From assembly GCA_003165465.1 (NCBI GenBank), contig PLUM01000055.1:1-47937 (forward strand): a stretch of 47,937 bases of DNA, given 5' to 3'. The notes beneath the pieces are model-generated. The model did not search any database. It had not been told where the DNA came from and saw nothing but the letters and a program-made list of their open reading frames with translations. Below, piece after piece: positions 38,253 through 45,709 of this stretch (its first letter is position 1; each line of letters opens with the position of its first letter). The stretch is from Acidobacteriota bacterium. Its GTDB lineage: Bacteria > Acidobacteriota > Terriglobia > Acidiferrales > UBA7541. A program made the position numbers and the translations under genes.

Positions 38253-39599
38253 CTAAATCGGCTTCGATAAAATTTCCCGAACGGCCTCGACCATGCGTTC
38301 GATTTCGGCGCGCGATGTCGTCTCTGTGACGCAGAACAGGCCGCGCTTGGTCAGGTCCGCGTAATAACTTCCGATGGACAGCGGCCCGATGATTTTGTAT
38401 TTCAAGAGTTCCGCGTTCACCATTTTCACGGAACGAGGAAATTCGACGACGAATTCGTTGAAAAATGGGCCGGTAAAAGCGCGGCGCACCCCTCGGATTT
38501 GTTCGATTGCATCGAGCGCAAAGCGGGCCTTGGCGATGTTCTGGGCCGCGAGTTCTTTCAGGCCCTCCTTGCCCAGCAGGCAAAGATGGATGTTCGCGGC
38601 CAGGGCGCAAAGCGCCTGATTGGTGCAGATATTCGACGTAGCCTTCTCGCGGCGAATGTGCTGCTCGCGTGTGGCGAGCGTGAGCACGTATCCGCGCTTA
38701 CCGGCGCTGTCGACCGTTTCGCCCGCGAGGCGGCCCGGCATTTGGCGCACGAATTTTTCCCGCGTGGCAATCACTGCGGCGTACGGTCCGCCGTAGCTTT
38801 GCGGCAGGCCGAAGCTCTGCGCTTCCATCGCCACAATGTCGGCTTCGGCCGGAGGCCGGACGGCGCCCAGCGACACGCCTTCGGCGATGGCGACGATCAG
38901 CAGCGCGCCCTTGGCGTGCGCGAGAGACGCCAGGTAGGGGATCTCCTCGAGGCCGCCAAAAAAATTGGGAGACTGCACGACCACGGCTGCGGTGTCCGAG
39001 TTGATCGCGGATTCGAGGCGGCGCACATCCACCTGGCCCGTGGTTGTGAATCCGATTTCGTCGATGCGCAGGCCGAGATTGCGCGTGTATGCGTCCAGCA
39101 CCTGCCGATATTCCGGATGCAGCGAGCGCGCCACGACCACGCGATCCCGCCCGGTCAGGCGCTCGGCCATGAGCACGGCTTCCGTCGTGGCGGTCGAGCC
39201 GTCCCACATCGAAGCGTTGGCGACTTCCATGCCGGTGAGCTGGCACATCAAAGTCTGAAACTCGAAGATCGCCTGCAGCGTGCCCTGGCTGATTTCCGCC
39301 TGATATGGCGTGTAGGAAGTGAGGAATTCGCCACGCTGGATCAGCGAATCGGTGACCACCGAACGCAAATGGCTGTAAACGCCGGCACCGAGAAAACTGG
39401 TATAGCCGCCGGAGTTTTCCGCCGCGCGCGCGCGAAAATATTCGATGATCTCCTGCTCGGACATCGAAGCGGGAAGATTCAGCGGTGCCTGCAGCCGGAA
39501 CGATTCCGGGATCGACGCGAACAGGCTTTCGATGGACTCCGCGCCGATCGCATCGAGCATTTCGCGGCGCTCTGCCGTGCTCTTCGGAAGATAGCGCAT
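38253..39599 (-). CDS. gcvPA: Glycine dehydrogenase (decarboxylating) subunit 1
   Basis: The N-terminal half of the split P-protein, 448 residues, the normal length. The start MRYLPKSTAERREMLDAIGA is typical. ATG 39599 overlaps the gcvH stop as TGATG, showing translational coupling. Landmarks are SYTPYQAEISQGTLQAIFEF (~105-124), VANASMWDGSTATTEA (~138-153), and FGLPQSYGGPYAAVIATREK (~258-277). It forms the P-protein heterotetramer with GcvPB; it carries no PLP Lys itself. The upstream in-frame extension to 39701 is only the antisense of gcvH sequence and is excluded. Confidence 0.96.
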   Translation of the reverse strand: MRYLPKSTAERREMLDAIGAESIESLFASIPESFRLQAPLNLPASMSEQEIIEYFRARAAENSGGYTSFLGAGVYSHLRSVVTDSLIQRGEFLTSYTPYQAEISQGTLQAIFEFQTLMCQLTGMEVANASMWDGSTATTEAVLMAERLTGRDRVVVARSLHPEYRQVLDAYTRNLGLRIDEIGFTTTGQVDVRRLESAINSDTAAVVVQSPNFFGGLEEIPYLASLAHAKGALLIVAIAEGVSLGAVRPPAEADIVAMEAQSFGLPQSYGGPYAAVIATREKFVRQMPGRLAGETVDSAGKRGYVLTLATREQHIRREKATSNICTNQALCALAANIHLCLLGKEGLKELAAQNIAKARFALDAIEQIRGVRRAFTGPFFNEFVVEFPRSVKMVNAELLKYKIIGPLSIGSYYADLTKRGLFCVTETTSRAEIERMVEAVREILSKPI

Positions 39600-39991
39600 C
39601 AGGCTGAGGTTTCCTTTTCGGAGACGAATACTTGATAGGCGGCGGCATCCATCAGGCCGGAAGCTTCGGCGGGATTCGCGAGCTTGATCTTGATGAGCCA
39701 CGCGGCGCCGTGCGGGTCCGAGTTCAGGGTTTCGGGAGCGTTCGAGAGCGCGGCATTGGTTTCGATCACTTCACCGGAAACGGGAGCGAAAATTTCGCTG
39801 ACCGCCTTGACCGATTCCACGGTGCCAAATACTTGCCCTGCCATAATTTTTGTGCCCACCGCGGGCAGCTCGACGAAAACGACGTCGCCCAGTTCATGCT
39901 GCGCGTAGTCCGTGATTCCAATCGTGCCCGTGCCGTCGGACGCCATGATCCACTCATGGTCCTTCGTGTAGCGATAGTCGCTTGGGTACAT
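39599..39991 (-). CDS. gcvH: Glycine cleavage system H protein
   Basis: A 130-residue lipoyl carrier that shuttles the methylamine group among P, T and L proteins. The lipoylated Lys is in GTVESVKAVSEIFAPVSGEV (~58-77). The fold is complete: RYTKDHEWIM near the start, ELGDVVFVELPAVGTKI, and DPHGAAWLIKIKLANPAEA before the end. ATG 39991 is favoured over GTG 39994 because AGGAG lies five bases before it. The stop shares a base with the gcvPA start (TGATG). Between gcvT and gcvH, 125 bases contain a small perfect hairpin. Lipoamide dehydrogenase (L protein) is not in the window. Confidence 0.96.
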   Translation of the reverse strand: MYPSDYRYTKDHEWIMASDGTGTIGITDYAQHELGDVVFVELPAVGTKIMAGQVFGTVESVKAVSEIFAPVSGEVIETNAALSNAPETLNSDPHGAAWLIKIKLANPAEASGLMDAAAYQVFVSEKETSA

Positions 39992-40012
39992 CACAGCTCC
40001 TTGAATCTCGTA

Positions 40013-40034
40013 GAACAGCCACTCTTGGCTGTTC
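40013..40034. promoter_or_regulatory. Perfect hairpin in the gcvT-gcvH spacer
   Basis: GAACAGCC and GGCTGTTC form an 8-bp stem around ACTCTT, without a T-run. It lies in the leader of gcvH, downstream of gcvT, and may mark an RNA-processing or attenuation point within the operon. Confidence 0.5.
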
Positions 40035-40116
40035 TCTGTTCCGTACGATCTTGCATGGCGAAAACCGGCCAGGCAAGAGTGACTGTCCTGCTAAAACGCG
40101 ACTGCCCGCAAAGATT

Positions 40117-41226
40117 TTACTTCGTTCTGCGGTAAAACGGCATAGAAACGATTTGCGCGGGTGCCTGATTTGCACGAACCGCGATCGCGATTTCCGTGCC
40201 CGGCGCTTTGGATGCCGTTGGAACATACGCCATGCCGATATTCTTTTTCAGAAAAGGCGCAGGCGAACCGCTCGTTACGCGGCCGACCGGCTGGTCGCCA
40301 ATGGCAACAACGCAGCCATCACGCGCGATCAGGCGGTCCCGCATCTCAAATCCCACCAGCGCGCGATCCACTCCTTTTTCCTTTTGCCGGATGAGGGCTT
40401 CGCGCCCGAGGAATTCGCCCTTGGCCAGCTTGCAAATCCAGCCCAGGCCCGCCTCCCACGGCGTCGTGGTATCGTCGATTTCGTGGCCGTAAAGGCACAT
40501 GGAGGCTTCCAGGCGCAGCGTGTTGCGCGCGCCCAACCCGCAGGGCAGCAAGCCTTGCCCCGAGCCGGCGTCCAGCAACGCGGACCACAGCTTCTCGGAA
40601 TGCTCCGGCGCGAAGTAGATTTCGAAGCCGTCTTCTCCCGTGTAACCGGTGCGCGCGATCATGCAGTCAACGCCATCCACCTTTCCGAATGCGAAATAAT
40701 AGTAGCGGATCGATTCCAGCGGTTCGGCTGTGAATTTTTGCAGAATGCCCAGCGCCTTTGGACCCTGAATCGCAATCTGCGAATAGCGCGCGCCCGCATT
40801 TTCGATTTGCGCGCCCATCGGATTGTGCGCGCGGATGTGCTCGAAGTCCTGAATCTGATTGCCGGCGTTGACGCATAGGAAATAGTGCGTGTCGGAGATT
40901 TTGTGCACGAGCAGGTCGTCGACGAACGTGCCTTGCGCGGTCATCAGGCCGGAGTATTGCGCCTGCCCGTCCACGAGCTTGGATGCGTCGTTGCACGTGA
41001 CGTGCTGGACGAGTTCGAGGGCTTGCGGTCCGCGCACTTCAATTTCGCCCATGTGGCTGACGTCAAACAGGCCGGCGGCCGTGCGCGTGGCCATGTGCTC
41101 GGCCACAAGGCCCGAATACTCGACAGGCATGTCCCAGCCGCCAAAATTGACCATTTTAGCTTTGAGTCGCCGGTGCTCGGCGTTCAACGCGGTCTTCCGA
41201 AGTGGGCTAGTGGTTGGAGATGACAC
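40117..41226 (-). CDS. gcvT: Glycine cleavage system T protein (aminomethyltransferase)
   Basis: A 369-residue tetrahydrofolate-dependent aminomethyltransferase, starting at GTG 41226. The N-terminal hallmark is MVNFGGWDMPVEYSGLVAEH; next come GLFDVSHMGEIEVRGPQAL and the catalytic-Asp region MTAQGTFVDDLLVHKI (~92-107). Later come RTGYTGEDGFEIYF (~198-211) and the C-terminal barrel with GRVTSGSPAPFLKKNIGMAY. It converts aminomethyl-GcvH to methylene-THF plus ammonia. It is the first gene of the gcv operon. No glycine riboswitch is possible if the promoter at 41287-41259 is used, since the leader would be only ~25-30 bases. Confidence 0.96.
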   Translation of the reverse strand: MSSPTTSPLRKTALNAEHRRLKAKMVNFGGWDMPVEYSGLVAEHMATRTAAGLFDVSHMGEIEVRGPQALELVQHVTCNDASKLVDGQAQYSGLMTAQGTFVDDLLVHKISDTHYFLCVNAGNQIQDFEHIRAHNPMGAQIENAGARYSQIAIQGPKALGILQKFTAEPLESIRYYYFAFGKVDGVDCMIARTGYTGEDGFEIYFAPEHSEKLWSALLDAGSGQGLLPCGLGARNTLRLEASMCLYGHEIDDTTTPWEAGLGWICKLAKGEFLGREALIRQKEKGVDRALVGFEMRDRLIARDGCVVAIGDQPVGRVTSGSPAPFLKKNIGMAYVPTASKAPGTEIAIAVRANQAPAQIVSMPFYRRTK

Positions 41227-41258
41227 TCAAACGTCTCGGTGTTGCAGCGTAAAAATGA

Positions 41259-41287
41259 AGCTAACACGCGGCTTTGAAACGTGTCAA
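41259..41287 (-). promoter_or_regulatory. Possible promoter of the gcv operon
   Basis: On the minus strand, a perfect TTGACA (41287-41282) is followed after 17 bases by TTAGCT (41264-41259), a poor -10. It would start transcription near 41252, just before the GTG of gcvT. Confidence 0.35.
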
Positions 41288-41437
41288 GAAAACTGGCGAA
41301 GACGATCCATTCGTGCGGGGGTGCATGGCTCGGCACGGGCATCTTGTTCTGGCGCGGCGGCCTGGCCTATAGTGGTTTGCAGAGGGCTTTGCGTCCGGAG
41401 CGGCTCCAGCAATCCCGCGCAAAGACAAAGGAAGAAC

Positions 41438-41617
41438 ATGCAAACCACGGTTGTCTGTTCACAATGCGATTTGCCTGCGAACAAATGCCAGTGCGACCGC
41501 TATTGCAGTTGCTGCCAGGGCATGCATGGCGTCCGCCTCTGCATGGACGGAAAATATTACTGCCCGGAATGCCGGGAAGCCTGCGACGTTCATGCAGCTG
41601 AATCCCATGACGGTTGA
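41438..41617 (+). CDS. Cys-rich 59-residue zinc-binding-like protein
   Basis: A very small protein from ATG 41438 with AAAGGAAG upstream. It has eleven Cys in 59 residues (positions 7, 10, 17, 19, 23, 25, 26, 35, 42, 45, 49), in CSQC, CQC, CSCC and YYCPEC arrangements, plus His30 and His52. This suggests two or more zinc sites or an iron-sulfur/metal store; the exact fold is unknown. Its end overlaps the beginning of the next gene (41607), so the two are translationally linked. The in-frame extension upstream to 40889 is antisense to gcvT and is not used. I do not recognise a named family. Confidence 0.7.
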   Translation: MQTTVVCSQCDLPANKCQCDRYCSCCQGMHGVRLCMDGKYYCPECREACDVHAAESHDG

Positions 41618-42035
41618 ACCTGTCCGCGTGGTGTTTCACCTGGACCAGGACAGGCGTCTGGTTGGCGTGTTCTGCCACGCCGTGGAATTCCAGGCATTGC
41701 GCGCGGGATTTGGGGCCGAAGCGGGAGAACAACTTGCGAGAGCCGCGGGGGATGTTTGCCGCGAAACGATTTCGCATCTCCCTGTCGATGGCGAAAGTGT
41801 GGACGTTACGCTCGACACGTTTTCCGATCGCATCGAGGTCGCCATCCATTGCCGCGAGCAGTCGGAGCCCGCAATCGGGCTGAAGACGTTTGCATCGTCC
41901 GGCGCGCTTGGCGGAGAAGCTGGCGATTTTCGCGGAGTGGAATTGCTTTCGTCGGTGGACCGCGTTTTATACAACGCCGATGGCGGCGTGTCCCGCATCA
42001 CGCTGGTCAAGTTCCTGCCAGGGTCGCAAAAATAA
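41607..42035 (+). CDS. Small HATPase-like (anti-sigma-type) protein, degenerate
   Basis: A 142-residue protein from ATG 41607 (ATG 41592 also in frame), overlapping the Cys-rich gene by 11 bases. The layout resembles RsbW-like histidine-kinase-type ATPases: a long helix (AEAGEQLARAAGDVCRETIS), a hairpin (DVTLDTFSDRIEVAIHCREQ), and a final GVELLSSVDRVLYNADGGVS RITLVKFL that recalls the G2/last-strand region. However, the N-box Asn is replaced by Glu (CRETISH), and the DxGxG loop is missing (REQSEPAIG), so ATP binding is doubtful. It may act as a protein-binding regulator. The Cys-rich partner could serve as a metal- or redox-sensing switch; inference only. Confidence 0.55.
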   Translation: MTVEPVRVVFHLDQDRRLVGVFCHAVEFQALRAGFGAEAGEQLARAAGDVCRETISHLPVDGESVDVTLDTFSDRIEVAIHCREQSEPAIGLKTFASSGALGGEAGDFRGVELLSSVDRVLYNADGGVSRITLVKFLPGSQK

Positions 42036-42131
42036 ATAATCCGGAATTCTTGTTTTGTTTTTATCCAACGATGGCGTAGTGTCACGTAGGCGTGAAGCGT
42101 GGCGTAAGCCCGCGCCGGTTGCGACAAAGTC

Positions 42132-42227
42132 TCTTTTTTTGTCATTCCGAGCGAAGCGAGAAATCTCTCTTCATTTTGCGCCCAAGAAAAGAAAGAGAGA
42201 TTCCTCGCTTCGCTCGGAATGACAAAA
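42132..42227. repeat. Intergenic palindromic element, family D, copy 2 (intact)
   Basis: GTCATTCCGAGCGAAGCGAG and CTCGCTTCGCTCGGAATGAC are exact complements; the inner arms AAATCTCTCTT and AAGAGAGATTCC continue the stem with one or two gaps, around a short A-rich centre. It lies in the convergent gap 42036-42298. The flanks (GGCGTAAGCCCGCGCC at 42101 and CGCAGGCTGTAAAGTGCGCG at 42248) look like a split family C element. Confidence 0.9.
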
Positions 42228-42298
42228 GGGTACAGTGTGCTTTTTCCGCAGGCTGTAAAGTGCGCGCCACGAAAGCTAGTTCTACGATGGAAGAGAAG

Positions 42299-42817
42299 TT
42301 AGTTTTGAGTCAGCAGGATATCGATGGAGCGCATGATTTCGGGCGATTGCCAGTCCTGCGGGCCCACGATTTTACGCGCGAGGCGGCCCTGGCGATCTAT
42401 CAGATACGTTTCGGGATACATGGAAGTGCCATAATCGATGGAGGTTTTCTTGGTGGCGTCGCGATACGTGGGGAAGACCACGTGATTGTCGGCCAGGAAT
42501 TTTTCGTAGGCGTCCTTGTCCTCGTCCACGCTGATGCCCAGCACCACTCCGCCTTTTGATGCGATGGCCTTCTGCAAGGTGTTGAGCGACTGGGTTTCCT
42601 CGAGGCAGGGCGGGCACCACGAGGCCCAGAAATTCAGGACGACGACTTTGCCGCGCAGGTCGGACAAGTGCGAAGCTCCGGCAATTTGCATGTCAAAATC
42701 CTGGGCCTTGCGACCCGCCAGGCTCGGTTCGCCCTGGCGATAGGACGGCGCCGCGAATACGTAAAGCACGGCAGCCACAAAGACCAACGCGATAGGGCCC
42801 AGAATCTTATGTTTCAA
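42299..42817 (-). CDS. TlpA/ResA-type membrane-anchored thioredoxin
   Basis: A 172-residue periplasm-facing thiol-disulfide protein. The N-terminal anchor is HKILGPIALVFVAAVLYVFA. The thioredoxin core begins at ~35, with LRGKVVVLNFWASWCPPCLE carrying the WCPPC active site (Cys67 and Cys70). After it come GGVVLGISVDEDKDAYEKFL, YGTSMYPETYLIDRQGRLA (cis-Pro in MYPE) and a final helix. TlpA/ResA proteins reduce apo-cytochromes or other exported thiols, which may help haem attachment for c-type proteins such as the haem-propeller at 15008, though that is distant. It is divergent from the glycosyltransferase at 42892. Named members (resA, tlpA) cannot be distinguished here. Confidence 0.92.
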   Translation of the reverse strand: MKHKILGPIALVFVAAVLYVFAAPSYRQGEPSLAGRKAQDFDMQIAGASHLSDLRGKVVVLNFWASWCPPCLEETQSLNTLQKAIASKGGVVLGISVDEDKDAYEKFLADNHVVFPTYRDATKKTSIDYGTSMYPETYLIDRQGRLARKIVGPQDWQSPEIMRSIDILLTQN

Positions 42818-42837
42818 TGTTTTGTCTCCAGCGCTTA

Positions 42838-42843
42838 TATAAT
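42838..42843 (+). promoter_or_regulatory. Consensus -10 box before the glycosyltransferase
   Basis: TATAAT at 42838-42843 is a perfect -10, about 49 bases ahead of ATG 42892. No good -35 is seen (CAATGT at 42815-42820 has correct 17-base spacing but a poor match). Confidence 0.35.
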
Positions 42844-42891
42844 ACCTTTTCGGCCCGGCTTCGCGCGAGCCGATTTGATGCCCGCCAACCT

Positions 42892-43908
42892 ATGAACGCT
42901 CAGACAACTGTTTCCGCAATTGTGCCGGCGCGCAACGAGGAAGCCACGATTGCGACAGCGGTCGAATCGCTGGCGGCTCAGCCGGAAATCACGGAAATTA
43001 TTGTCATCGACGATCAGTCGACGGACGGAACGGCCGCGGCCCTCCAGCGGCTTTCGGCGCGTTACCCGCAATTGCGCGTTCTCGAAACGAAGCAACTGCC
43101 TGGCGGCTGGGTCGGCAAGAACTACGCGGTTTCGCTCGGTGCGGCGCAGGCGACAGGGGACTGGCTGCTCTTCACGGATGCGGATGGCGTGCACCTGCCA
43201 GGCTCCACGGCGCAGGCGCTCGCCGACGCGGCGGCGAGTGGAGCGGGCCTGGTGTCGTATTCGCCCGAGCAGGAAACGCTCGGCGGATGGGAGAAGGCGC
43301 TGATTCCTTTCGTGTACACGCGGCTGGCGCATCAATTTTCATATGCCGAAGTGAATCATTCGGATTCGGAGGCAGCGGCGGCCAGCGGCCAATACTTGCT
43401 CATCCGGCGCGAGGAGTATGTGCGGATCGGCGGCCACGCGGCGGTGGCCGGGGAAGTGCTCGAAGACGTAGCCCTGGCGCGAATCGCCAAGCAGGCGGGC
43501 ATGGGTCTGCACTTCGCCTCGGGACACGGGATCATGCGCGTGCGCATGTACCGGACGTTTGGCGCGATGTGGCAGGGCTGGACGAAAAACCTGTATCCCC
43601 TGATGGGCGGCACGCCTCGCGCGGTGGGGCGCGAGCTTTTTCGGGTGGTGCCCTGGATACCTTTTCTGGTACTTCCGCTGGGGTTCGTGCATCTAATTTG
43701 GGGCCTGTTGAGTGTGGCGTTGCTGGCCGGGCGGCACGCCGCGTATGCCGCGGACCTGCGACGAAATCGTTTTCCGGCGGCGCTTGCCTTATACTACTTG
43801 CCAGGGGTTGCGCTCTACACGGCGGCGCTCTTGAACTCGGAATTGCGTTATGCGCGGGGCAGCGTGGCGTGGAAGGGGCGGGAGTATCCTGTGAGCCGCG
43901 ATTCGTGA
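42892..43908 (+). CDS. Family-2 glycosyltransferase with C-terminal membrane segments (HpnB/CrtQ-like)
   Basis: A 338-residue GT-A enzyme from ATG 42892. SAIVPARNEEATIATAVESL opens the nucleotide-binding fold; IIVIDDQSTDGTAAAL (~41-56) and GDWLLFTDADGVHLPG (~85-100) give the metal-binding DxD (DAD). The acceptor-side motif is EVLEDVALARIAKQAG (~183-198) with ED, followed by YRTFGAMWQGWTKNLYPLMG, the counterpart of a QxxRW-type loop. Hydrophobic helices at ~245-280 and 290-315 anchor it. This arrangement occurs in HpnB and CrtQ/CruC proteins acting in hopanoid or carotenoid glycosylation, but no such pathway is adjacent, so the acceptor is not assigned. It ends 65 bases before the PTPS operon. 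Confidence 0.87.
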   Translation: MNAQTTVSAIVPARNEEATIATAVESLAAQPEITEIIVIDDQSTDGTAAALQRLSARYPQLRVLETKQLPGGWVGKNYAVSLGAAQATGDWLLFTDADGVHLPGSTAQALADAAASGAGLVSYSPEQETLGGWEKALIPFVYTRLAHQFSYAEVNHSDSEAAAASGQYLLIRREEYVRIGGHAAVAGEVLEDVALARIAKQAGMGLHFASGHGIMRVRMYRTFGAMWQGWTKNLYPLMGGTPRAVGRELFRVVPWIPFLVLPLGFVHLIWGLLSVALLAGRHAAYAADLRRNRFPAALALYYLPGVALYTAALLNSELRYARGSVAWKGREYPVSRDS

Positions 43909-43973
43909 TTTGTAATTCGTGAAAAACCGCCTTCGATCCATTGGCGACATTAACTGACGACTTCTTTTACTCT

Positions 43974-44405
43974 ATGGTTTATCTGACACGCAAGATCGAG
44001 TTTTCCGCGTCGCACCTCTATCACAATCCGGCGTTTTCGGCCGAGGAGAACCGGCGTGTCTTCGGCAAGTGCAACAATCCGCACGGACATGGGCACAATT
44101 ACGTGCTGGAAGTGACGGTGGCGGGCGAGCCGGACCCGGCGACCGGCATGGTGCTGGACTTGAAGGAGCTGAAAGAGATTTTGCAGCGCGAAGTGAGCGA
44201 CCGCATGGATCACCGCTTCCTCAATTACGAGGTTCCTGAACTCGCCGGGCAGATTCCGACGTGCGAGAACATTGCCGCGGTCATCTGGCGGCTCTTGGAG
44301 CCGAAGATCACGCGCGGGCATTTGAACCGCGTGCGCCTGTATGAGACGCCGGACCTGTTTGTCGATTGCTACGGCGACGCGAACGGTGCGGGAGGCGCGC
44401 GATGA
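43974..44405 (+). CDS. 6-pyruvoyl-tetrahydropterin synthase / QueD family, paralogue 1
   Basis: A 143-residue PTPS/QueD enzyme from ATG 43974 (TTG 43941 is the alternative). The zinc ligands are His in FSASHLYH (~14) and the two His of HGHGHNY (~43-47). The catalytic Cys is in GKCNNPHGHGHNYVLEV (~36), and the Asp-His pair is in MDHRFLN (~80). The DPATGMVLDLKEL (~64-76) and YETPD (the Glu that anchors the pterin) elements are present. The GKCNNPxGHGHNY form is that of animal PTPS and of many bacterial relatives rather than the E. coli QueD form. It converts dihydroneopterin triphosphate to a pyruvoyl- or carboxy-tetrahydropterin. It overlaps its paralogue as ATGA and is followed by folE, which makes the substrate. 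Confidence 0.93.
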   Translation: MVYLTRKIEFSASHLYHNPAFSAEENRRVFGKCNNPHGHGHNYVLEVTVAGEPDPATGMVLDLKELKEILQREVSDRMDHRFLNYEVPELAGQIPTCENIAAVIWRLLEPKITRGHLNRVRLYETPDLFVDCYGDANGAGGAR

Positions 44406-44830
44406 AGATTCATCTGGCGCGGCGGTACCGGTTTTCGGCGTCGCACCGACTGCACAGCGCGCAACTCGGCGAGGAAGAGAACCAGCGCGTGTACGGCAAG
44501 TGCAACAATCCTTACGGGCACGGGCACAACTATGTGGTGGAAGTGGCCGTTTCCGGGCCGGTGGATCCCTCAACCGGAATGATCGCGAACCTTACGGACC
44601 TGGACGCCTTTGTGGACAGCGAAGTGATCGAACCGTTCGACCACAAATACTTGAATGAAGAAATTCAGGAATTTCGCGAGATTGTGCCGACCGCGGAAAA
44701 TATTTGCATCGAAATTTTCAATCGCCTGAGCCGATTTCCAAGGGCCACGCTGGAGCGCGTGCGCGTCGAGGAGACGGGGCTGAACAGTTTTGAATACGCA
44801 GGGGAGTCCGCGGGAGCGACCCATGAGTGA
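44402..44830 (+). CDS. 6-pyruvoyl-tetrahydropterin synthase / QueD family, paralogue 2
   Basis: A 142-residue paralogue whose ATG 44402 overlaps the preceding stop (ATGA). All catalytic features are kept: [50 protein letters not shown], and EETG for the pterin-anchoring Glu. About half of the residues match paralogue 1, so this is an old duplication with both copies still apparently active. The C-terminus ends a few residues past the last strand ([15 protein letters not shown]). The two copies may form a heteromer, or one may have moved to another side-chain product. folE begins eight bases before its end. Confidence 0.93.
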   Translation: MKIHLARRYRFSASHRLHSAQLGEEENQRVYGKCNNPYGHGHNYVVEVAVSGPVDPSTGMIANLTDLDAFVDSEVIEPFDHKYLNEEIQEFREIVPTAENICIEIFNRLSRFPRATLERVRVEETGLNSFEYAGESAGATHE

Positions 44831-45440
44831 TGACAGGAAGCGAGTCGAGGAATTGACGCTGAGCGTGCCGGGAGGCGCGGGAGGCTCCGAATCCATCGCG
44901 GATCACATGCGGGGGATTTTGCGATCCATCGGAGAAAATCCGGACCGCGAAGGCTTGCGGCACACGCCGGAGCGGTTCGAGAAAGCGTTTCGCTTTCTGA
45001 CCAGTGGCTACCAGCAGGATCCGGAAAAACTCCTGAACGGCGCGATGTTCACCGTGAGCTATGACCAGATGGTGCTGGTCAAGGACATCGAGTTTTACAG
45101 TTTGTGCGAGCATCACCTGCTCCCATTTTTCGGGAAATGCCACGTCGCGTATATCCCCGACCAGAAAGTGGTCGGCCTGTCGAAGATTCCGCGCCTCGTG
45201 AATATGTTTGCGCGGCGCTTGCAGATTCAGGAGCGTCTGACGAGCCAGATCGCGAACGCCATCCAGCATAAAATCGCGCCTCTGGGCGTGGGCGTGGTGA
45301 TCGAGGGGCGGCATCTGTGCATGGTGATGCGCGGTGTGGAAAAGGAAAGCTCGCATACCGTGACCAGCGCGATGCTCGGTTCGTTCAAGGAAAACCCGAA
45401 GACGCGCGAGGAATTCCTGTCGTTGATTCAAGGGAAATAG
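44823..45440 (+). CDS. folE: GTP cyclohydrolase I
   Basis: A 205-residue type I GTP cyclohydrolase that turns GTP into 7,8-dihydroneopterin triphosphate. ATG 44823 overlaps the end of the second PTPS gene by eight bases. Zinc ligands are the Cys and His of [10 protein letters not shown] (~97-106) and the Cys of [13 protein letters not shown] (~168-180). [18 protein letters not shown] and the N-terminal [20 protein letters not shown] are family signatures. It is homodecameric, cytoplasmic, and complete. Its order after two PTPS genes suggests a shared pterin pathway: queuosine or a tetrahydrobiopterin-like cofactor, or folate. No queE, queC or sepiapterin reductase gene is in the window. Confidence 0.95.
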   Translation: MSDDRKRVEELTLSVPGGAGGSESIADHMRGILRSIGENPDREGLRHTPERFEKAFRFLTSGYQQDPEKLLNGAMFTVSYDQMVLVKDIEFYSLCEHHLLPFFGKCHVAYIPDQKVVGLSKIPRLVNMFARRLQIQERLTSQIANAIQHKIAPLGVGVVIEGRHLCMVMRGVEKESSHTVTSAMLGSFKENPKTREEFLSLIQGK

Positions 45441-45446
45441 CGGCGT

Positions 45447-45545
45447 GGTGTTCTCTGTGTCCTCTGTGTTAAGCCTTGCTCTTTGCTGCGCACGCGAAAA
45501 GCAATGCTTAACACAAAGGACACAGAGGGGCACAGAGAACACCGA
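45447..45545. repeat. Intergenic palindromic element, family F
   Basis: GGTGTTCTCTGTGTCCTCTG and CAGAGGGGCACAGAGAACACC, with the inner arms TGTTAAGC and GCTTAACA, make a long imperfect stem around GCGCACGCGAAA. It follows the folE stop by six bases. Confidence 0.85.
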
Positions 45546-45614
45546 GAATGAAGGAAGTTTTTTCATTCGACGGGTGTAATCTCCGGTTCGAATTGGTTTC
45601 CACAAAGAATACTT

Positions 45615-45644
45615 TTGCCAGGAACGGCTGGCGTATGGTATTCT
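45615..45644 (+). promoter_or_regulatory. Promoter of rpsO
   Basis: TTGCCA (45615-45620) and TATTCT (45639-45644) are 18 bases apart. The leader to TTG 45710 is about 58 bases, enough for the S15 autoregulatory structure known from other bacteria, though none is proven here. Confidence 0.45.
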
Positions 45645-45709
45645 GCCAAAGTCGAAGAGAAGACGAAACGAGAGCAGGAAAATAAAGTGGGTAGGGCGGA
45701 GAGGACGAC

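Noticed and set aside
40889-41437. Upstream extension of the Cys-rich protein
   Set aside because: It would be antisense to gcvT; ATG 41438 with AAAGGAAG is a better start and all Cys motifs lie after it.
45583-45600. GGTTCGAAT-like T-loop suggesting a tRNA
   Set aside because: No acceptor stem, anticodon arm or D-arm can be folded around it, and there is no CCA end in the right position.
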